Positions 1 to 11,513 of a DNA stretch of 64,000 nt are shown here, one piece after another. The position numbers and the translations under genes are program-made. This DNA comes from Papaver somniferum. Its lineage: Eukaryota; Streptophyta; Magnoliopsida; Ranunculales; Papaveraceae. Below the pieces are notes generated by a model that saw only the letters and a program-made list of their open reading frames with translations, ran no database searches and had not been told where the DNA came from. Position 1 is the stretch's first letter. The number at the start of each line of letters is the position of its first letter. Location of the stretch: assembly GCF_003573695.1 (NCBI RefSeq), contig NC_039364.1, positions 68,158,256-68,222,255 on the forward strand. Direction: 5' to 3'.

Positions 1-71
1 CTATTCCTCAGTAAGCAGGGGACTTAATGTAGATGGTGGATTTTCGACAAAGGGTAGAATTGTAAAACTAT

Positions 72-390
72 ACTCCAGATTCGGAAACCAGATGAGTATT
101 GAGGTTCATGTCTCTCATCAAAGCATGAAAGCTCATGCCATAAAATCTCTGACTGAGAAGGCTGTCTCTCAGAGTACATGTAGATGTGTATTCTCTCAGC
201 TGAGGCCACGGCACATCTCATGAATACTAAGCAATTTCAGTAATTACTCCGGATCCGGCAATCGGATGAGTATCGAGACTCAAGTATTTATGCATGAAAG
301 CTCATGCCACCTCTGATGGAGAAAGTCTCTCAGAGAAGATGTAGATGTGTAGTCTCTCAACTGAGGCCACGACACATCTCATACTGTATA
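72..390. repeat. Tandem duplication, two units of about 174 bp
   Basis: Unit one starts at ACTCCAGATTCGG (72) and unit two at ACTCCGGATCCGG (246). Both then run through a GATGAGTATCGAG-like stretch, GCATGAAAGCTCATGCCA, a CTCTCAG-rich part, GTAGATGTGTA, CTGAGGCCACG and CACATCTCAT. The two copies have diverged by substitutions and small indels. The perfect small palindrome GAAAGCTCATGCC is kept in both. No coding potential is seen. Confidence 0.8.
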
Positions 391-591
391 GAATCGAAAG
401 ATTGGGCGGCTCCTAGACAGCATGTCTGCTAGTATAGAGCGACAACGTCTTCGGGATGTAACCAAGTTTTCCCCGACTATGCAAGAGGAATATGACACTC
501 CAGCAAGTTCATATTGCTCAACCCTCAGATAATTAATGCTCCTAGACAGGAAGCACTTCTAGTATAGAGCCAATAATTAATTATCTTAAAT

Positions 592-650
592 CGTCTGAAT
601 ATCCAGCAATATTCTAAGAGCCATCGCCTGAATATCCAGCAATATTCTAC
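592..650. repeat. Short direct repeat, two copies of about 30 bp
   Basis: GAATATCCAGCAATATTCTA occurs twice within 60 bp, each copy preceded by CGTCTG or CGCCTG. It lies in the non-coding 3' tail of the left LTR element. Confidence 0.7.
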
Positions 651-904
651 GATTCCTCGTTATATTTCGTTACTTCAATCTGTGGTTCTTCCCAGCAGAA
701 TTCCACAGGTTAGTAATAAATATTCAACGAAACAGGCATCTGAGCATCGAATAAGCCCTGACAAAAATGGTGCAAGTGTAATTAGCGGATAATGCACAGA
801 CCAGCATTTTGAATGCACGAACGAGCATTTCAAAAATACGAACGAACGAGGAACCTATGCAAAATAGGAAGGGAAAATAATAATAGTAAAATATTAAGCA
901 AAAG

Positions 905-1720
905 CGCCAGGGGACTAGTCTCACCAGCCGGCCAGTCATGCCGTGACTAGTCCCGCGCCCAATTTTATATTTTATCATATTTTTACTATCTTCACGATCT
1001 CATGAAAATCCTCTTGTTCGAGCAAATTTCCTTTATTTCAAAGAAATTATCTAAATCACATGATTTTATCAAAAATAATAAAATTAGGGAAAGGTGTCGC
1101 GGGACCGCCGGCCGGCGGGTCATGCGTTGGTCGTGGCCGGTCCCACAACTCACGTCCCATTATTTTATTATTCCTTCTCAAATTATGAAAATTCCTTGAT
1201 TTTATGAATTTTCCCTAAAATTACCTAATTTCATGTATTTTCTCTAAAATCATGGAAAATATTAAAAAAATTAGGAAAACTTGTGGGATCGGGCTCTAGC
1301 CGGCCGGCCATGCCCTAGACGGTCCCATACGCCCATTATTTTATTATTATTTGGTGTTTTGTTTCCTGATTTCATGTAAACTCCCTGATTTCAACAAAAT
1401 ATCTTGGTTTTCAACAAATCCCTTTGATTTTATGAAAATTATCTAAAATCATCAAAATTACATAAAATTGGGAAGAGTGCCTTGGGACCCGCCCCCATTG
1501 GCCGGCCGGCCATGCCACGGCCATTGCCGGTCCCACACACCCATTCCCTATTGTATATTTTAATTTATGTCTCTCATCTCATGGAAGTTCCCTAATTTCG
1601 CTAAACTCTCCAGTTTCATGGAATGACCCTTAAATCAAAGAAAATCACATAAAACTAGGAAAAACATGTGGGACCGCGTGTCAGACGGCCGGCCATGCCC
1701 TAGCTGTGGCCGGTCCCATA
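905..1720. repeat. Diverged tandem array, about 190-bp period, each unit with GGCCGG and GGTCCCA
   Basis: Five units centred near 930, 1110, 1300, 1500 and 1690 each carry GTGGGAC or similar, a GCCGGCCGGCCATGCC-like GC-rich core, a second GGTCCCA, and then an AT-rich spacer with TTATTTTATTATT and runs such as TTTCATGAAAATTCCCTAA. The GC-rich cores contrast sharply with the AT-rich spacers. The reverse-oriented sister element at 63560-63790 holds two more units at the same spacing, so the array belongs to this LTR family. Confidence 0.75.
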
Positions 1721-2439
1721 CCTTGTGATTCCTTGTTTATTTATTAGTTTCATCATCTCATGTATTTTTCCCAGTTTCAGCAAAACCATGGATTTTTCAT
1801 ATTTTCTCCAAATGTTGCTCAAACGTGCACTAGAAAATATCAAAATTCTCAGGACTGAAGCACGAACATCATGGTGACACGGGCACATCCCCTTGATCGA
1901 CCAAGGGTGACCCTGAGGCTTGCAAACAGCTGGTCCCGCATGTTTTAATGATTTTAACCTAATTTGCTCAGTTGCTCATATTAGGTTCGAACTCTTTCCA
2001 AACAATTGGAAGTTCACTCAAACGACCATCTACTGGTCCCACGACCACCAAGAGCCAGTTTCATGACCTCTTGGTCGGTCCTTATATTTTCTACATCAGA
2101 TTTTATGGTTTGTCGCTCACATGAGCATTATTTCAGTTAATGATTAAATCAACATTTAATCATTCTTTCACCAACTGGTCCTCAAGAGACTTTGGTATTT
2201 TTGCTCATTCGAGCATTTGGGCGTTATATGGTGAACCCGTCATCCCATGTAGTCGGTCCTATGTGATTTGCAGTAAATCATCATCTCGGTAAAATTAGGG
2301 TTTTGAATCCAGAACTCTGCAGAAACGTGATTCTTATTCGAACACTCTGATAATTTTATGTTGATTCCATGATTAATATTCGTATTTATTTTTCTCGACT
2401 CAGCAGTCAGTAACTTAAATTAATATTTTATTTGGTCCA

Positions 2440-2625
2440 GCTACCAACAATTCATCAAAAGAACAATATTTGTTCAAACTAGCAATACTTGCTCGAACTA
2501 GCAATATTCGCTCGAACCGGCAATATTTACTCAATTAGCAATATTCGCTCATACTAGCAATATTTTCTCAAATCAAAGAATATTGGTTCAACTATCAATA
2601 TTCAACAATTTAGCAACACAGTTTT
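2440..2625. repeat. Short tandem array, about 20-bp unit (CTAGCAATATTCGCTCGAA)
   Basis: At least seven units follow the pattern AGCAATATT then CGCTCGAA or close variants. A related, more diverged array (GAGCAAGTATTGCTCATTCG) is present in the reverse-oriented sister element at 62440-62640. Confidence 0.75.
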
Positions 2626-2792
2626 GCTCGTCTTAGGTTATGATGATATCTCGTCTCAGCAGACACATTAAATTCATGAGTTTCAAAACATTTGCTAATC
2701 ATGTTCAACTCAGCAATACATGGATTCATCGGCCCATAAAGTCAGCAACTGACTCCACAATCACGAGATTTCAATCGTGTCACATGGGGGGA

Positions 2793-3477
2793 TGTTAACT
2801 AGGGTTTTGGTCTGGCGGTCTACGACACGTGTGTGCACCCACGATGAGAATGTGAGCAAGTCGTGCAATCAGTTGGAAGAGTCAGCAAAGTAGTGGGTGG
2901 AAAGTTAACTAAGTCTCCGCACGATGAGTAATTGGTTTTAACACGATTTTCCCATTTCCCACTCTCTGATTCCAGCAACTGTCACACTTTATGGGATCAT
3001 GGTGTTTTCAACTACGACATTATAAAATGTCTCTGAATCCTGATTAAAAAGATAGAAGTTTTCGAACATTCGAACAACATTCGCCAAAATGAGCAATTTC
3101 TCATTAAAAGTTCATACAGACAATCTTTCGTCTACTCGAACTCACAGAAATTACTCTCAATTGAGCAAAATTCAATCATTCAGAGCATTTTCACGCTGAA
3201 TTCACAACACACCTATAATCTCAGATCACCATTGATCTCACGCATTTCTCAGCTTCCCTCCACAGATCAACCCATCCTCTCTTGTGACCGAATTGACTCT
3301 GGAACGACCATTGTTCTTGGTTTAGGCCGAGGTCTTACAGATTGATCTCTTGAACTTAAAGCACTCCCTTCTTGCAGTGCATCTGTGTGAGGTTCAACAT
3401 TTCGCTCGGTTCAAGGAGTCTCCACACGGTCGACTCTTCAACTCGGTTAAAACCAGCAAATCGTTTTTCCCCACTCA
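2793..3477 (+). repeat. LTR (3') of the left-edge retrotransposon
   Basis: The LTR opens TGTTAACTAGGG straight after a polypurine tract and ends near CCCCACTCA at about 3477, where SIRE-like LTR sequence resumes. The inverted partner LTR at 61598-62222 matches along its length, including CTGGCGGCC/TCTACGACACG, GACCGAATTGACTCTGG, ACAGATTGATCTCT and CCACACGGTCG. The exact 3' boundary is inferred from where similarity to the partner stops. A 5-bp target duplication cannot be checked because the other end is outside the window. Confidence 0.65.
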
Positions 3478-4132
3478 CAAATACAAAAGTCAGACCTTAT
3501 GAATAGTTTTACCAAGATACATAAACAAGTTATGAGCGGTTATACTAAACACACATATTTGTAATTCAAAAGATTTGCAATGAATAACAATACCAATAAG
3601 CCTAGTGATTTCCCTTTCGATTAACAAAAGAAGTTTATGAATTTACTTCCTTTAAACGAATGTAAAACATTGTTTCATAGGACGAAATCTTCACCCATAC
3701 CCATACACAATAGCATTCATACGATTATGTCGATGTCTTATATATGAAGTTCAAAAGATAGACGTTATACTTCGTATTGTATTCCTTAATACTATGTCTA
3801 ACTAGAGTATAATCATTCACAGCTTCGCAGTTATGTTTTCAATATGCACGACTTGAAAGATACATTAGGGAATGAAACAGTTCAAGTCAAATATTACTAA
3901 CCTCAAGTGGAAGGATGATGTCGTCGTTGTAGCTCCTTACTTATTCATATTCTTCAAGTCTTCACGTAATATTTGTAATGTCTCATATACTAATACTTTC
4001 AAGCTAACCTATACGAAGTTGACTCTAGTAAATAATCAAGCGACTCTTTAAATGAGTTTTGGTTCACTAAAAAATGACAACCAAACTTGACATACCAACG
4101 CTTGGTGGGTTCAACCGAGCTATGCTCTAACA
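3478..4132 (-). repeat. 3' LTR of element B (truncated)
   Basis: On the minus strand it begins TGTTAGAGCATAGCTCGG directly after the polypurine tract at 4133-4145. It runs parallel to 7440-8088: CCAAGCGTTGGTATGTCAAG, the GACGACATCATCC block, and the text around ATTGTTATTCATTGCA are shared. It stops abruptly at the junction with the left-edge LTR element. Confidence 0.8.
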
Positions 4133-4232
4133 ATCTCCCCCTTTGTAAATTTTAATGAAAAAACTCTTACATCATATGGATAAACAAATTACAAGAATTC
4201 TTTACACATACGTTTGATTCCAAAATTCAACA

Positions 4233-5518
4233 TCACAATAAACTGTATACATTCAATTCTTTACACATAATGTCTTTCTTTAGCCTTTCAGGAAGACTCT
4301 TGTAATTATTGTCACCAACAATTAACAGCTGAGAGTCATTCTTGTGACTGACTTTTGGTCCCTTCTTGGCTATAGAGGACTTCGGGACCCATTTAGAGTT
4401 GGGTTTCACAGGAGCAGCCTTCTCCTTCATACCATTAGGATCATTGTCCATTTGAATATTTTGCGAAGCACCCTTTCTCCAATTTGGAACATCAGATCTT
4501 GTCTTTGCATTTACAAATCTCTTTCTATATTCGGGTTTTTTATGAGATGACCTTGTCGAGTGATATGCAAAATTTGAACTATCATTATAATAATTATTTT
4601 GCCTAAACTTAGGACAATATCAATCTGAGTTCCTTTGGGGAGCAATCTTAGCCAATTATTTTGATGCAAAAGAAAGTGCATCTTGCATCTTACGAACTTT
4701 GCATCCCCATTGCAAGTGCCCTTTATTACCACAATAATAACAATGCTTAGTACAAACATACGAAGTATGAGTTTTAGTGTTACCTTTTTGTGGATCCTCT
4801 TGCATTGGAGCTCGATGATTTTTCTTCTTCTTCTTATCTTTGTTCAACGTTGTCACTTTCTTGATATTATCAGAAGTGCTCTTTTTGATGGTTGCTGGTT
4901 GAACATAATTCTTAGGCTTGACAAATATTTCTCCCTTACAAGAAATAGAGACATCTTTGACATCAATGGAAGCCTCTAGTTGAGAAGAATTTGTAGCTTT
5001 AACAAATTTCACCTATTTGCTAATATTTGAAGCATATATTCCCTTATAGCCCAATCCTCGTGTATCACGGTGATTTCTACTTGCTTCTAACATTGATGTT
5101 ACATTGTTTGAGCTATCAATGCGCTTTTTCAAGTGAAAAATTTCTTCTTCTAGCATCTTGATTTTATCAAGAGCACTTGCCAGGTCAGCCTCAAGGCGTT
5201 TTTCTCGTGAGACATATTCCCATTCCTTCTCTTTGAAACTCTTTTGTTGAGAGTTAATCCTTGCATCAGATTCAGCAAGTTTTTCTTCAAGACCCTGTAT
5301 TTGTTGAGAAGTATATTCCCTAAACTTCTTGTGATTTTGATAATCCTTTTACATTCAATATTAATTGCTTTAAAATCATCCCGATTTTTCTCAATTACCT
5401 TTTTGTAAATAAGCAATTGCTTACAAACAGATTCTGAGGGTGCTTCAATAACCTCTTGCGATACGTTAACTGAGTCTTTCTTTAGTTTTCGCTCTTGCTT
5501 AACTCTACTTTGACTCAT
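4233..5518 (-). pseudogene. Copia gag-like remnant: coiled coil plus CCHC zinc knuckle
   Basis: Read from 5518 leftwards, the first frame starts MSQSRVKQERKLKKD about 55 nt after the primer site. After a frameshift near 5345 it continues as a long heptad-like, Lys/Glu-rich region (EEKLAESDARINSQQ and so on), which predicts a coiled coil. Next come a stop near 5013, a basic linker and a retroviral-type zinc knuckle (CYYCGNKGHLQWGC, near 4705-4745). The tail has KWVPKSS, a phrase common just after the second zinc knuckle of SIRE-type Gag-Pol. The usual gag core (UBN2 domain) is absent, so the element keeps only the Gag C-terminal part. It is broken by at least one frameshift and several stops. 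Confidence 0.65.
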
Positions 5519-5573
5519 GTCTTATAGGTTGGATCGCATCAAACACAGATTATTATATCTTTTCGTGCTTGCC

Positions 5574-5586
5574 TGCTCTGATACCA
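5574..5586 (-). promoter_or_regulatory. Primer binding site, tRNA-Met type
   Basis: On the minus strand the sequence is TGGTATCAGAGCA, complementary to the 3' end of initiator tRNA-Met and identical to the site in element A at 11870-11882. It lies three bases inside the LTR end. Confidence 0.85.
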
Positions 5587-6600
5587 ATTGAAAAGGCGAG
5601 GGTACCCGAATATACCTCAAGCTAAAACTTTTCCTACCTATAAGTCATTTCTCCAAAAGTGATTGTCTACGGACTGAGTCGAGACAATGCAACTAATCGG
5701 TTCACACTTCGTGTGATCGTCTATGGATACGAGATTGATACAATACAACAACGAAGTATATTTACTTGATAAAAAGGTTCGGACTTAACCAAACACAATA
5801 GGATTGCTTATCAAGTAAATAGGAATTAACGTTTGTGTAATTTACTTTAATTATAATAAGACAATTATAATGCGGAAATATAAAGTAAATGACACAACAA
5901 GATTTTGTTAACGAGGAAACCGCAAATGCAGAAAAACCCCGGGATCTTGTCCAGAAATGAATACTCTCAGGAATAAGCCGCTACACAAAATTAAACCTAA
6001 CTTCGTATAATTGAGACCAAGCAACTAAACCTATAGTTCACCTAGTTCCGTCTGTATTCCCACGCCTCCAACTTATGAATAAGTCACGTACTTGGAACAA
6101 TTCCTTTGGTTCGTATTCCAAACAGTAAATGAACAACAAATCTGTTTGGTATCAACTCTTTTCAAATCTTCTTAGATCTTCAATAAACACCTTCACACAA
6201 CAACTTAAAACTCTTGTGAACAATCACGATTATCACAAGATCGTCTTTAGAACTAACAACAGTCTAAAGATCCATGTTGAAACTTTGATCTAGTTTGAGT
6301 GGATCTTGTATCAGAAGAGAAGATTCTCAAGCATAAACAAACTAGGTGCAATCAAATTTCAACCACCGTTAGTCAATCAAATCAATCGAAAACACAAGAT
6401 AAACCGCAAATATCTAGTTTCCCACCAACGGTACTCTTAGAGCTTCTCAATCCCAAAGAAGACTTTAAACTGAGTGGCCTTAAGAGATTTCTCCTAATTA
6501 GGTTCCTCTCCTCTCCGAATAGGCGGCTACACCAGTAACAACACAACCGAGGAAGTTTGCTGTCACGAAGGGTTAGTTTGCTAGAAATGCAAACTTTAAG

Positions 6601-6609
6601 TATTTATAG
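6601..6609 (-). promoter_or_regulatory. TATA box of LTR B
   Basis: CTATAAATA on the minus strand sits at the same relative place as the TATA boxes of LTRs A, C and D, between the motif array and the U5 block. It is the probable promoter of element B. Confidence 0.5.
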
Positions 6610-7139
6610 ACAAAGAAGTTTGGACACCAAGGAATTTCCAAAACCGAAAATATTCAATATATTCCAAATTCGGTTTCCATAATTCCTAGAAATGCTCTGT
6701 CCAAAATAATGACCGAAAATCTCTTTGGAAAATCTCAACTAGTAAATGCACATTACTAATTCTCATTTTCCTAAAATAAAATTAACAACCTTAATTAAAA
6801 GATTCTTAACTTATTTATATTTCGATCATGGGATTTTCTCCCTGTAGATATTGAGGAATAACTTTGAAAAATAAAAGAAAAACATTATTGTACGTGTTCA
6901 AAGTATGTCGACATCCTTACTTTGTAAGTCCTCTTCCATACTTACAACCTTGAAACCGATTTGCCACACTTCCAAACAAGTTTAGAATTGGTTCATCTTA
7001 CTTTCAAGAACTATGTGATTGATCAAGAACACTCAATCACAAATCATGGGTTTAACGGTTCTACCAAAACAAGTTTCGGTTCTACCTCCATGTGAGTACT
7101 GTGCATAGTCACACTAGCTTTCCAAAATTCGGTTGACTA

Positions 7140-7410
7140 GGTACTAGGATCGGTTCCCCACATATATATGGTATCTAACTTATATGTGTTGCACATGTCC
7201 AAAGGATCGGTTCCCCTTTGCCTAAAAACGTGTTGCACATGTTCATAGGACCGGTTCCCATTTATGCTACAAACTTGTTGCACCTCATACAAGGATCGAT
7301 TCCCCTTTGTGATGTGTTGCACCTCTTCATAGGATCGGTTCCCCTTTACCCAGATTCGGTTCAACAAATCACAAACTCGATCATACCATCTCAGGTGATT
7401 ACTTAAGATC
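7140..7410. repeat. GGATCGGTTCCC motif array in the U3 of LTR B
   Basis: AGGATCGGTTCCCC or a near variant occurs five times (about 7146, 7203, 7250, 7293, 7330), alternating with GTGTTGCACATGT or TTGTTGCACCTC spacers. The period is about 45 bp. The array lies 0.7-0.95 kb from the LTR start, the same position as the arrays in LTRs A, C and D, but with a different core. Confidence 0.75.
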
Positions 7411-8179
7411 GGTCTCACTAATAAAAGTCATACCAATACATAAGTCAGGCCTTTGTGAATAGTTTTACCAAGAACACAAACAAGTCGTGAGCGGTTATAC
7501 TAAATCACACATATTGGATGTTCACAAGATATGCAATGAATAACAATCCCAATAACGCCTGGCGATTTCCTTTTCGATTCATAAACAAGTTTATGAACTT
7601 ACTTCCTTAAAACACATATAAAAACATTGTTTCCTAGGATGAAATCCTCACCTCATACCCATACATAATCACAATAGCATTTAAATGATTATGTCGACGT
7701 CTTATCTACAAAGTTTAATGGTTAAGCAATAAACTTCATATTGTATTCCTTAATACTATGTCTATCTAGAGTGTTCATGCTTCACAGTTTCGTTTTCAAT
7801 ATGCACGACTTGAAAGATACGTTAGGGAATGAAACAGTTCAAGTCAAATATCACTAACCTCAAGTGGAAGGATGATGTTGTCGTTGTAGATTCTTACTTC
7901 TTCACTTTTAGTCTTCGCAATACTTGTAATGCCTCATATCCTAGTACTTTCAAGCTAACCTATACAAAGTTGACTCTAGTGCATAATCAATCGACTCTTA
8001 AAATGAGTTTTGATTCACTAAAATATGACTACACTACCAAAATTGACATACCAACGCTTGGTGGATTCAACTGAGCTATGCTCTAACAACAGGAAAACGA
8101 TTAACTAAAAAATTCGTTACCTCAAGTTCCGCATCCTCTTCACCCCCAAAAAGATATGTCATTAAGCGCAAGTTCACAT

Positions 8180-9435
8180 AAGACTCTCCCCCATTGTGTT
8201 GTCATCCTTCAATTTGAGAATATCCTTGAGAAATGAGCCTGGCTTTATTTATGACAATTGTTCTGAATTCGCTTGATTTGTTCTTGTAGATCCATTTTTA
8301 TCCAACGATGTTTACTCCTGTCGGCTTAGGAACAAGTTCTCACACTTCTTGTCTTTTAAACTGGTTAAGTTCATCATGCATTGAGTTTACCCAAGCAGGT
8401 TCACTAAGTGCTTCCTCAATATTTTTTGGTTCTGTTGAAGAGAGAAAACATGAATAGTGAAAGACATTCTGAAGTTCTCTTCGAGTCATAACTCTAGCAT
8501 TGGCATCTCCAATGATGTCTTCAGAAGAGTGTCTTTGATGTACCCACTTAGCAGGTTTTGGGACAATATTTTCAGTATCATTGGGTTGTTCAACAATACT
8601 TTCATTATCATCTTTATCATCCGTGTCACTAATTAAAGGAACAACTGATGGTTCGACTTCAGTCTGTTTTTCTTTAATAACAGTTTCAGAGGGAGGAAGC
8701 TCTGCTGCAGTGTAATTGTCTTGACAAAAATCGCTAATGTCATTAATAACCACGTTAATTGATTCCATCATGACTTTGGTTATGAGATTGTATACCCTGA
8801 AGGCACGACTATCAGAAGCATACCCAAGAAAAATTCCTTCATCACTTTTGGAATCAAATTTTCCTCTATGTCTCTGTCTTTGAGAATATAACATTTGCTT
8901 ACGAAAACCCTTAAATAACTTAGATTGGGTTTTCTTCCATACCATAATTCATATGGGGTATTTAGAGTTTTGGATCTTAAATAAACTATGTTTATAAGAT
9001 AACAAGCTATAAATACAGCTTCCTCCCCAGAAGGTTAATGGTAGGTTTTTATTGTGAAGCATTACTGTTGCCATTTCTTGAATATTTCTATTCTTTCTCT
9101 CAGCCACACCATTTGACTGAGGTATAATAGGAGATGAGGATTGATGAGTAATTCCAAGATTATTGCAGTATTCATATACTTTGGTATCCTTGAATTTTGT
9201 ACCACGGTCGCTTCTTATCTTCTTATGCTTGCGACCTTGTTCATTTTGAATTCTATTCACAATGATTTTGAACTCCTCAAGAGTGTCATTCTTGTGCTTC
9301 AGAAAAACAACCCATGTGAAACGTGTGTAGTCATCAATCATTACTAAATCATACTTATTTCCTCCAACAATTGCTTGTTAGATTGGACCAAATAGATCCA
9401 CATGAATTAGATCGAGTGGAGCACGAGTGGCTATG
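8180..9435 (-). pseudogene. Copia integrase and start of reverse transcriptase, broken
   Basis: Read from 9435 leftwards. The integrase core is seen at 9341-8949: DDYTRFTWV (first catalytic Asp), RSDRGTKF (second Asp) and QSNGVAERKNR (catalytic Glu), which is the DDE triad of copia integrase. A frameshift near 8947 leads into the C-terminal part at 8945-8340 with GKFDSKSDEGIFLGY, a typical copia integrase motif, then an acidic linker and the start of reverse transcriptase (SEPAWVNSMHDELNQF; then WELVPKPTGV and KWIYKNK after another frameshift near 8340). A stop lies at about 9379. The catalytic YxDD part of reverse transcriptase and RNase H are missing, lost where LTR B abuts. Confidence 0.85.
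9431..9435. other. Target-site duplication CTATG, left copy of element A
   Basis: CTATG precedes the first LTR base (9436) and recurs right after the last LTR base (18371-18375). It lies in pol sequence of element C. Confidence 0.9.
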
Positions 9436-10044
9436 TGTTAGAGCGTAGATCGATCAACCTCGCATACGTTGCTATCTCAAGCATGTTTTTCAATGTTAGT
9501 GATCAAAACTATAAGTCTTGATTTCTATCCTACATATCTAAGTCTCGGACTAGGATAGAAAAATGTAGTTGAGCTCAAGGACTTCATGGCGATTCATCAT
9601 ACAACGACGAAGATCTATACAAGGAACCGTGGAACTTCATCAATAAAAAGGTATGTGGAGACTTGAACTTATCTATCACTCAAAAGTCTATCTCTTCTAT
9701 CTCCTACTTCTTATGAGACAAAAGTCGTATGTTATATAGACTAGATCATACACATTTGACATTTCGAGCTGAGCATTCATTGCTTATCTTTTATCTCGAA
9801 ATCGTGTGTTGGTAAAGCGTTTCGCTTTGATCAAGTTTATCTTCACCTAGTGACGAGAGCCATGAAAAATTTCAATCACTTTGAGAATTGCTCTGACGTG
9901 AATCGGTCTGTGAATAACGGCTACATAGCGTCCTCTGAGAATGTCTCAATGATTGAAATGAGAGTTTAGATTACGTAACCATTTATTCCTTGAACCGAAG
10001 TTTTCGAACTTTGTTAATCAAGAGATATCGGGAGGATTGTGCAA

Positions 10045-10275
10045 TTGGCTTGCCAAGTCCGCGAACCTAGTTTGCATACTCAGTCCGCGAACTGACAGAA
10101 GTTCTCGACCGAGAATTTCTGCTGGGATTTTCCAAAACTTGTTTGTGTGCTAAGTCCGCGAACTCAGTCCGCGAACCCAGTCTGCGAACTGGCGGAAGTT
10201 CTCATCCCGAGAATTTCTGCTGAGTTTGGAAAACTCAACCGATTAACTTAAGTCCACGAACATGTTTGTGAACTT
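10045..10275. repeat. GTCCGCGAAC motif array in the U3 of LTR A (5' copy)
   Basis: AGTCCGCGAACC or AGTCCGCGAACT occurs repeatedly (about 10057, 10081, 10154, 10168), with variants such as AGTCTGCGAACT and AGTCCACGAACA. GTTCTCGACCGAGAATTTCTG is placed between clusters and is itself a small inverted repeat (TTCTCG/CGAGAA). The 3' LTR has the same array at 16580-16795 with a small deletion. Confidence 0.8.
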
Positions 10276-10733
10276 AAGAGGTTATGATCTAAAGATGTGC
10301 TCTGAACATGAAACATTAAATTACTAAGGAATGCTTTATGCAAACCATGGCTATAATGTTCATGAGCCGATTCAATCGAATCGAATCATCTTTGTTTCAA
10401 TTGCGTCTTGTGTAGTTATATAAGATCTCATAGCAATTGAACAACTCTTTAACTAGTTCATTTGAGTCAATTGAACTAGTTATGGTGAAGAAGAACAAGG
10501 TTAATATGAAATGCTCACATGGTTAACCTTTTTGGGTTACTATGTTGAACCAACATACACGTACACGTTTGGGCATGGTTTTCACGAACACAGTAAACGT
10601 CTACCCAACTGTGTGTGACAAGCTAAGTTTTCGATCTAATGGTTGAGAAATATTAGCTTGGATCTAAATCAGGTTTTCACCTAACGGTGAATAAGGATTG
10701 CTTTGTAAGTAAGGCAAAACCCTGATTTGAAGG

Positions 10734-10742
10734 CTATATAAA
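10734..10742 (+). promoter_or_regulatory. TATA box of LTR A (5' copy)
   Basis: CTATATAAA lies in GAAGGCTATATAAAAGAG. The 3' LTR has the same box at 17246-17254. It marks a transcription start near 10770, giving an R-U5 of roughly 1.1 kb. Confidence 0.7.
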
Positions 10743-11457
10743 AGAGACATCTAGCATTGTGCAAAACTAATCCCCACACGTCTGTGTGTTACTAGTGCGC
10801 CCGCTAGAGTCGATCTCCATTAACCTTTGATTTTCTTCTCTAAAATCAGGTTAACGACTTGAAGACTTCATTGGGATTGTGAAGCCAGACCGATACTACT
10901 TTATCGTAGTTGTGTGATCTGATCTTTCATCTTCTATAGTACGAGTATAATCGATTGATTGACTTGAGATCGTGAGAGTTCTCCGATAGGAAAGATAAAG
11001 AAGTCACAAACATCTTCGTCTCACTGTTTGTGATTTCTCGACAATCCGCTTATGTAGTCATAAAGGATTGTAGAGAGGTGATTGATTAATCTAGGCTGTT
11101 CTTCAGGAATATAAGACCGGATTATCAATTGGTTCATGTTACCTTGATTTTATATCTAAAGACGGAACAAAACCTAGGGTTTATCTGTGGGAGACAGATT
11201 TATCCTCTTATAGAATTTTTTGTGTGAGACAGATCTGTTCATTATCAAGTCTGTGATTTTGAGTTACAACAACTCTTGGTTGTGGGTGAGATCATCTAAG
11301 GGAATCAAGTGCGAAGTATCCTGCTGGGATCAGAGGCGTAGGATTACAACTGTACCTTGGATCGGTGGGAGACTGATTGGGGTTCAACTATAGTCCAGTC
11401 TGAAGTTAGTTTGCAGTAGGCTAGTGTCTGTAGCGGCTTAATACAATATGTATTTAA

Positions 11458-11513
11458 TCTGGACTAGGTCCCGGGGTTTTTCTGCATTTGCGGTTTCCTC
11501 GTTAACAAAATTT
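11458..11513 (+). other. Conserved U5 block of SIRE-like LTRs
   Basis: The block reads CTGGACTAGGTCCCGGGG, then TTTTTCTGCATTTGCGG, then TTTCCTCGTTAACAAAATTT. It recurs, well conserved, in the 3' LTR (17971-18025) and on the minus strand in LTRs B (5901-5954), D (20508-20560) and C (57002-57058), although the rest of those LTRs has diverged. Its role is not known to me; an RNA signal for processing, packaging or reverse transcription would fit the position. Confidence 0.7.

Larger units (their letters stand above)
1..3477 (+). mobile_element. 3' part of an LTR retrotransposon (internal tail plus 3' LTR), cut by the window edge
   Basis: The stretch has the layout of the 3' end of a large LTR element: a long non-coding tail with tandem repeats, a polypurine tract at 2785-2792 (tggggggat) and an LTR beginning TGTTAACTAGGG at 2793. 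A second copy lies in reverse orientation at 61598-64000 and shares the LTR, the polypurine tract, the GCAATATT-type repeats and the GGCCGGCC-containing repeats, which shows that this is one repeat family. No pol domain is visible, so the superfamily cannot be assigned; a Tat/Ogre-like Ty3/gypsy element with a long 3' non-coding region is my best guess. Sequence right of 3477 is a SIRE-like LTR interrupted in mid-course, so this element probably inserted into it. Confidence 0.6.
3478..8088 (-). mobile_element. SIRE-like Ty1/copia element B, minus strand, internally shrunken
   Basis: Read on the minus strand, the element has a 5' LTR (8088 to 5589), a tRNA-Met primer site (5586 to 5574), a 1.4 kb internal region with gag-like remnants, a polypurine tract (CAAAGGGGGAGATT at 4145 to 4133) and the start of a 3' LTR (4132 to 3478). 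The 3' LTR is only about 655 bp and matches the first part of the 5' LTR; the rest is missing because the left-edge element lies there. No protease, integrase, reverse transcriptase or RNase H is present, so it is a non-autonomous deletion derivative. SIRE/Maximus affinity is inferred from the primer site, the GGGGGAGA tracts and the long LTR. Confidence 0.8.
5589..8088 (-). repeat. 5' LTR of element B, 2.5 kb
   Basis: The LTR runs on the minus strand from TGTTAGAG (8088) to CCTTTTCA (5589). It contains an array of AGGATCGGTTCCC motifs (7140-7410), a TATA box CTATAAATA (6609 to 6601) and the U5 block shared by all SIRE-like LTRs of this window (5901-5954). This gives a U3 of about 1.5 kb and an R-U5 of about 1 kb. 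It lies directly against the truncated reverse transcriptase region of the next element. Confidence 0.8.
8089..9435 (-). mobile_element. Copia pol relic (element C), part 1
   Basis: This is the internal part of a minus-strand Ty1/copia element, cut on the left by LTR B and on the right by element A. The reading continues beyond element A at 18376, where the pre-integrase zinc-finger part is found, so the two pieces were one element before element A inserted at CTATG. Confidence 0.8.

Noticed and set aside
724..1199. Open frames in the left-edge element tail
   Set aside because: Low-complexity, T- or F-rich translations over a GC/AT-alternating tandem repeat. No domain and no continuation in the sister copy.
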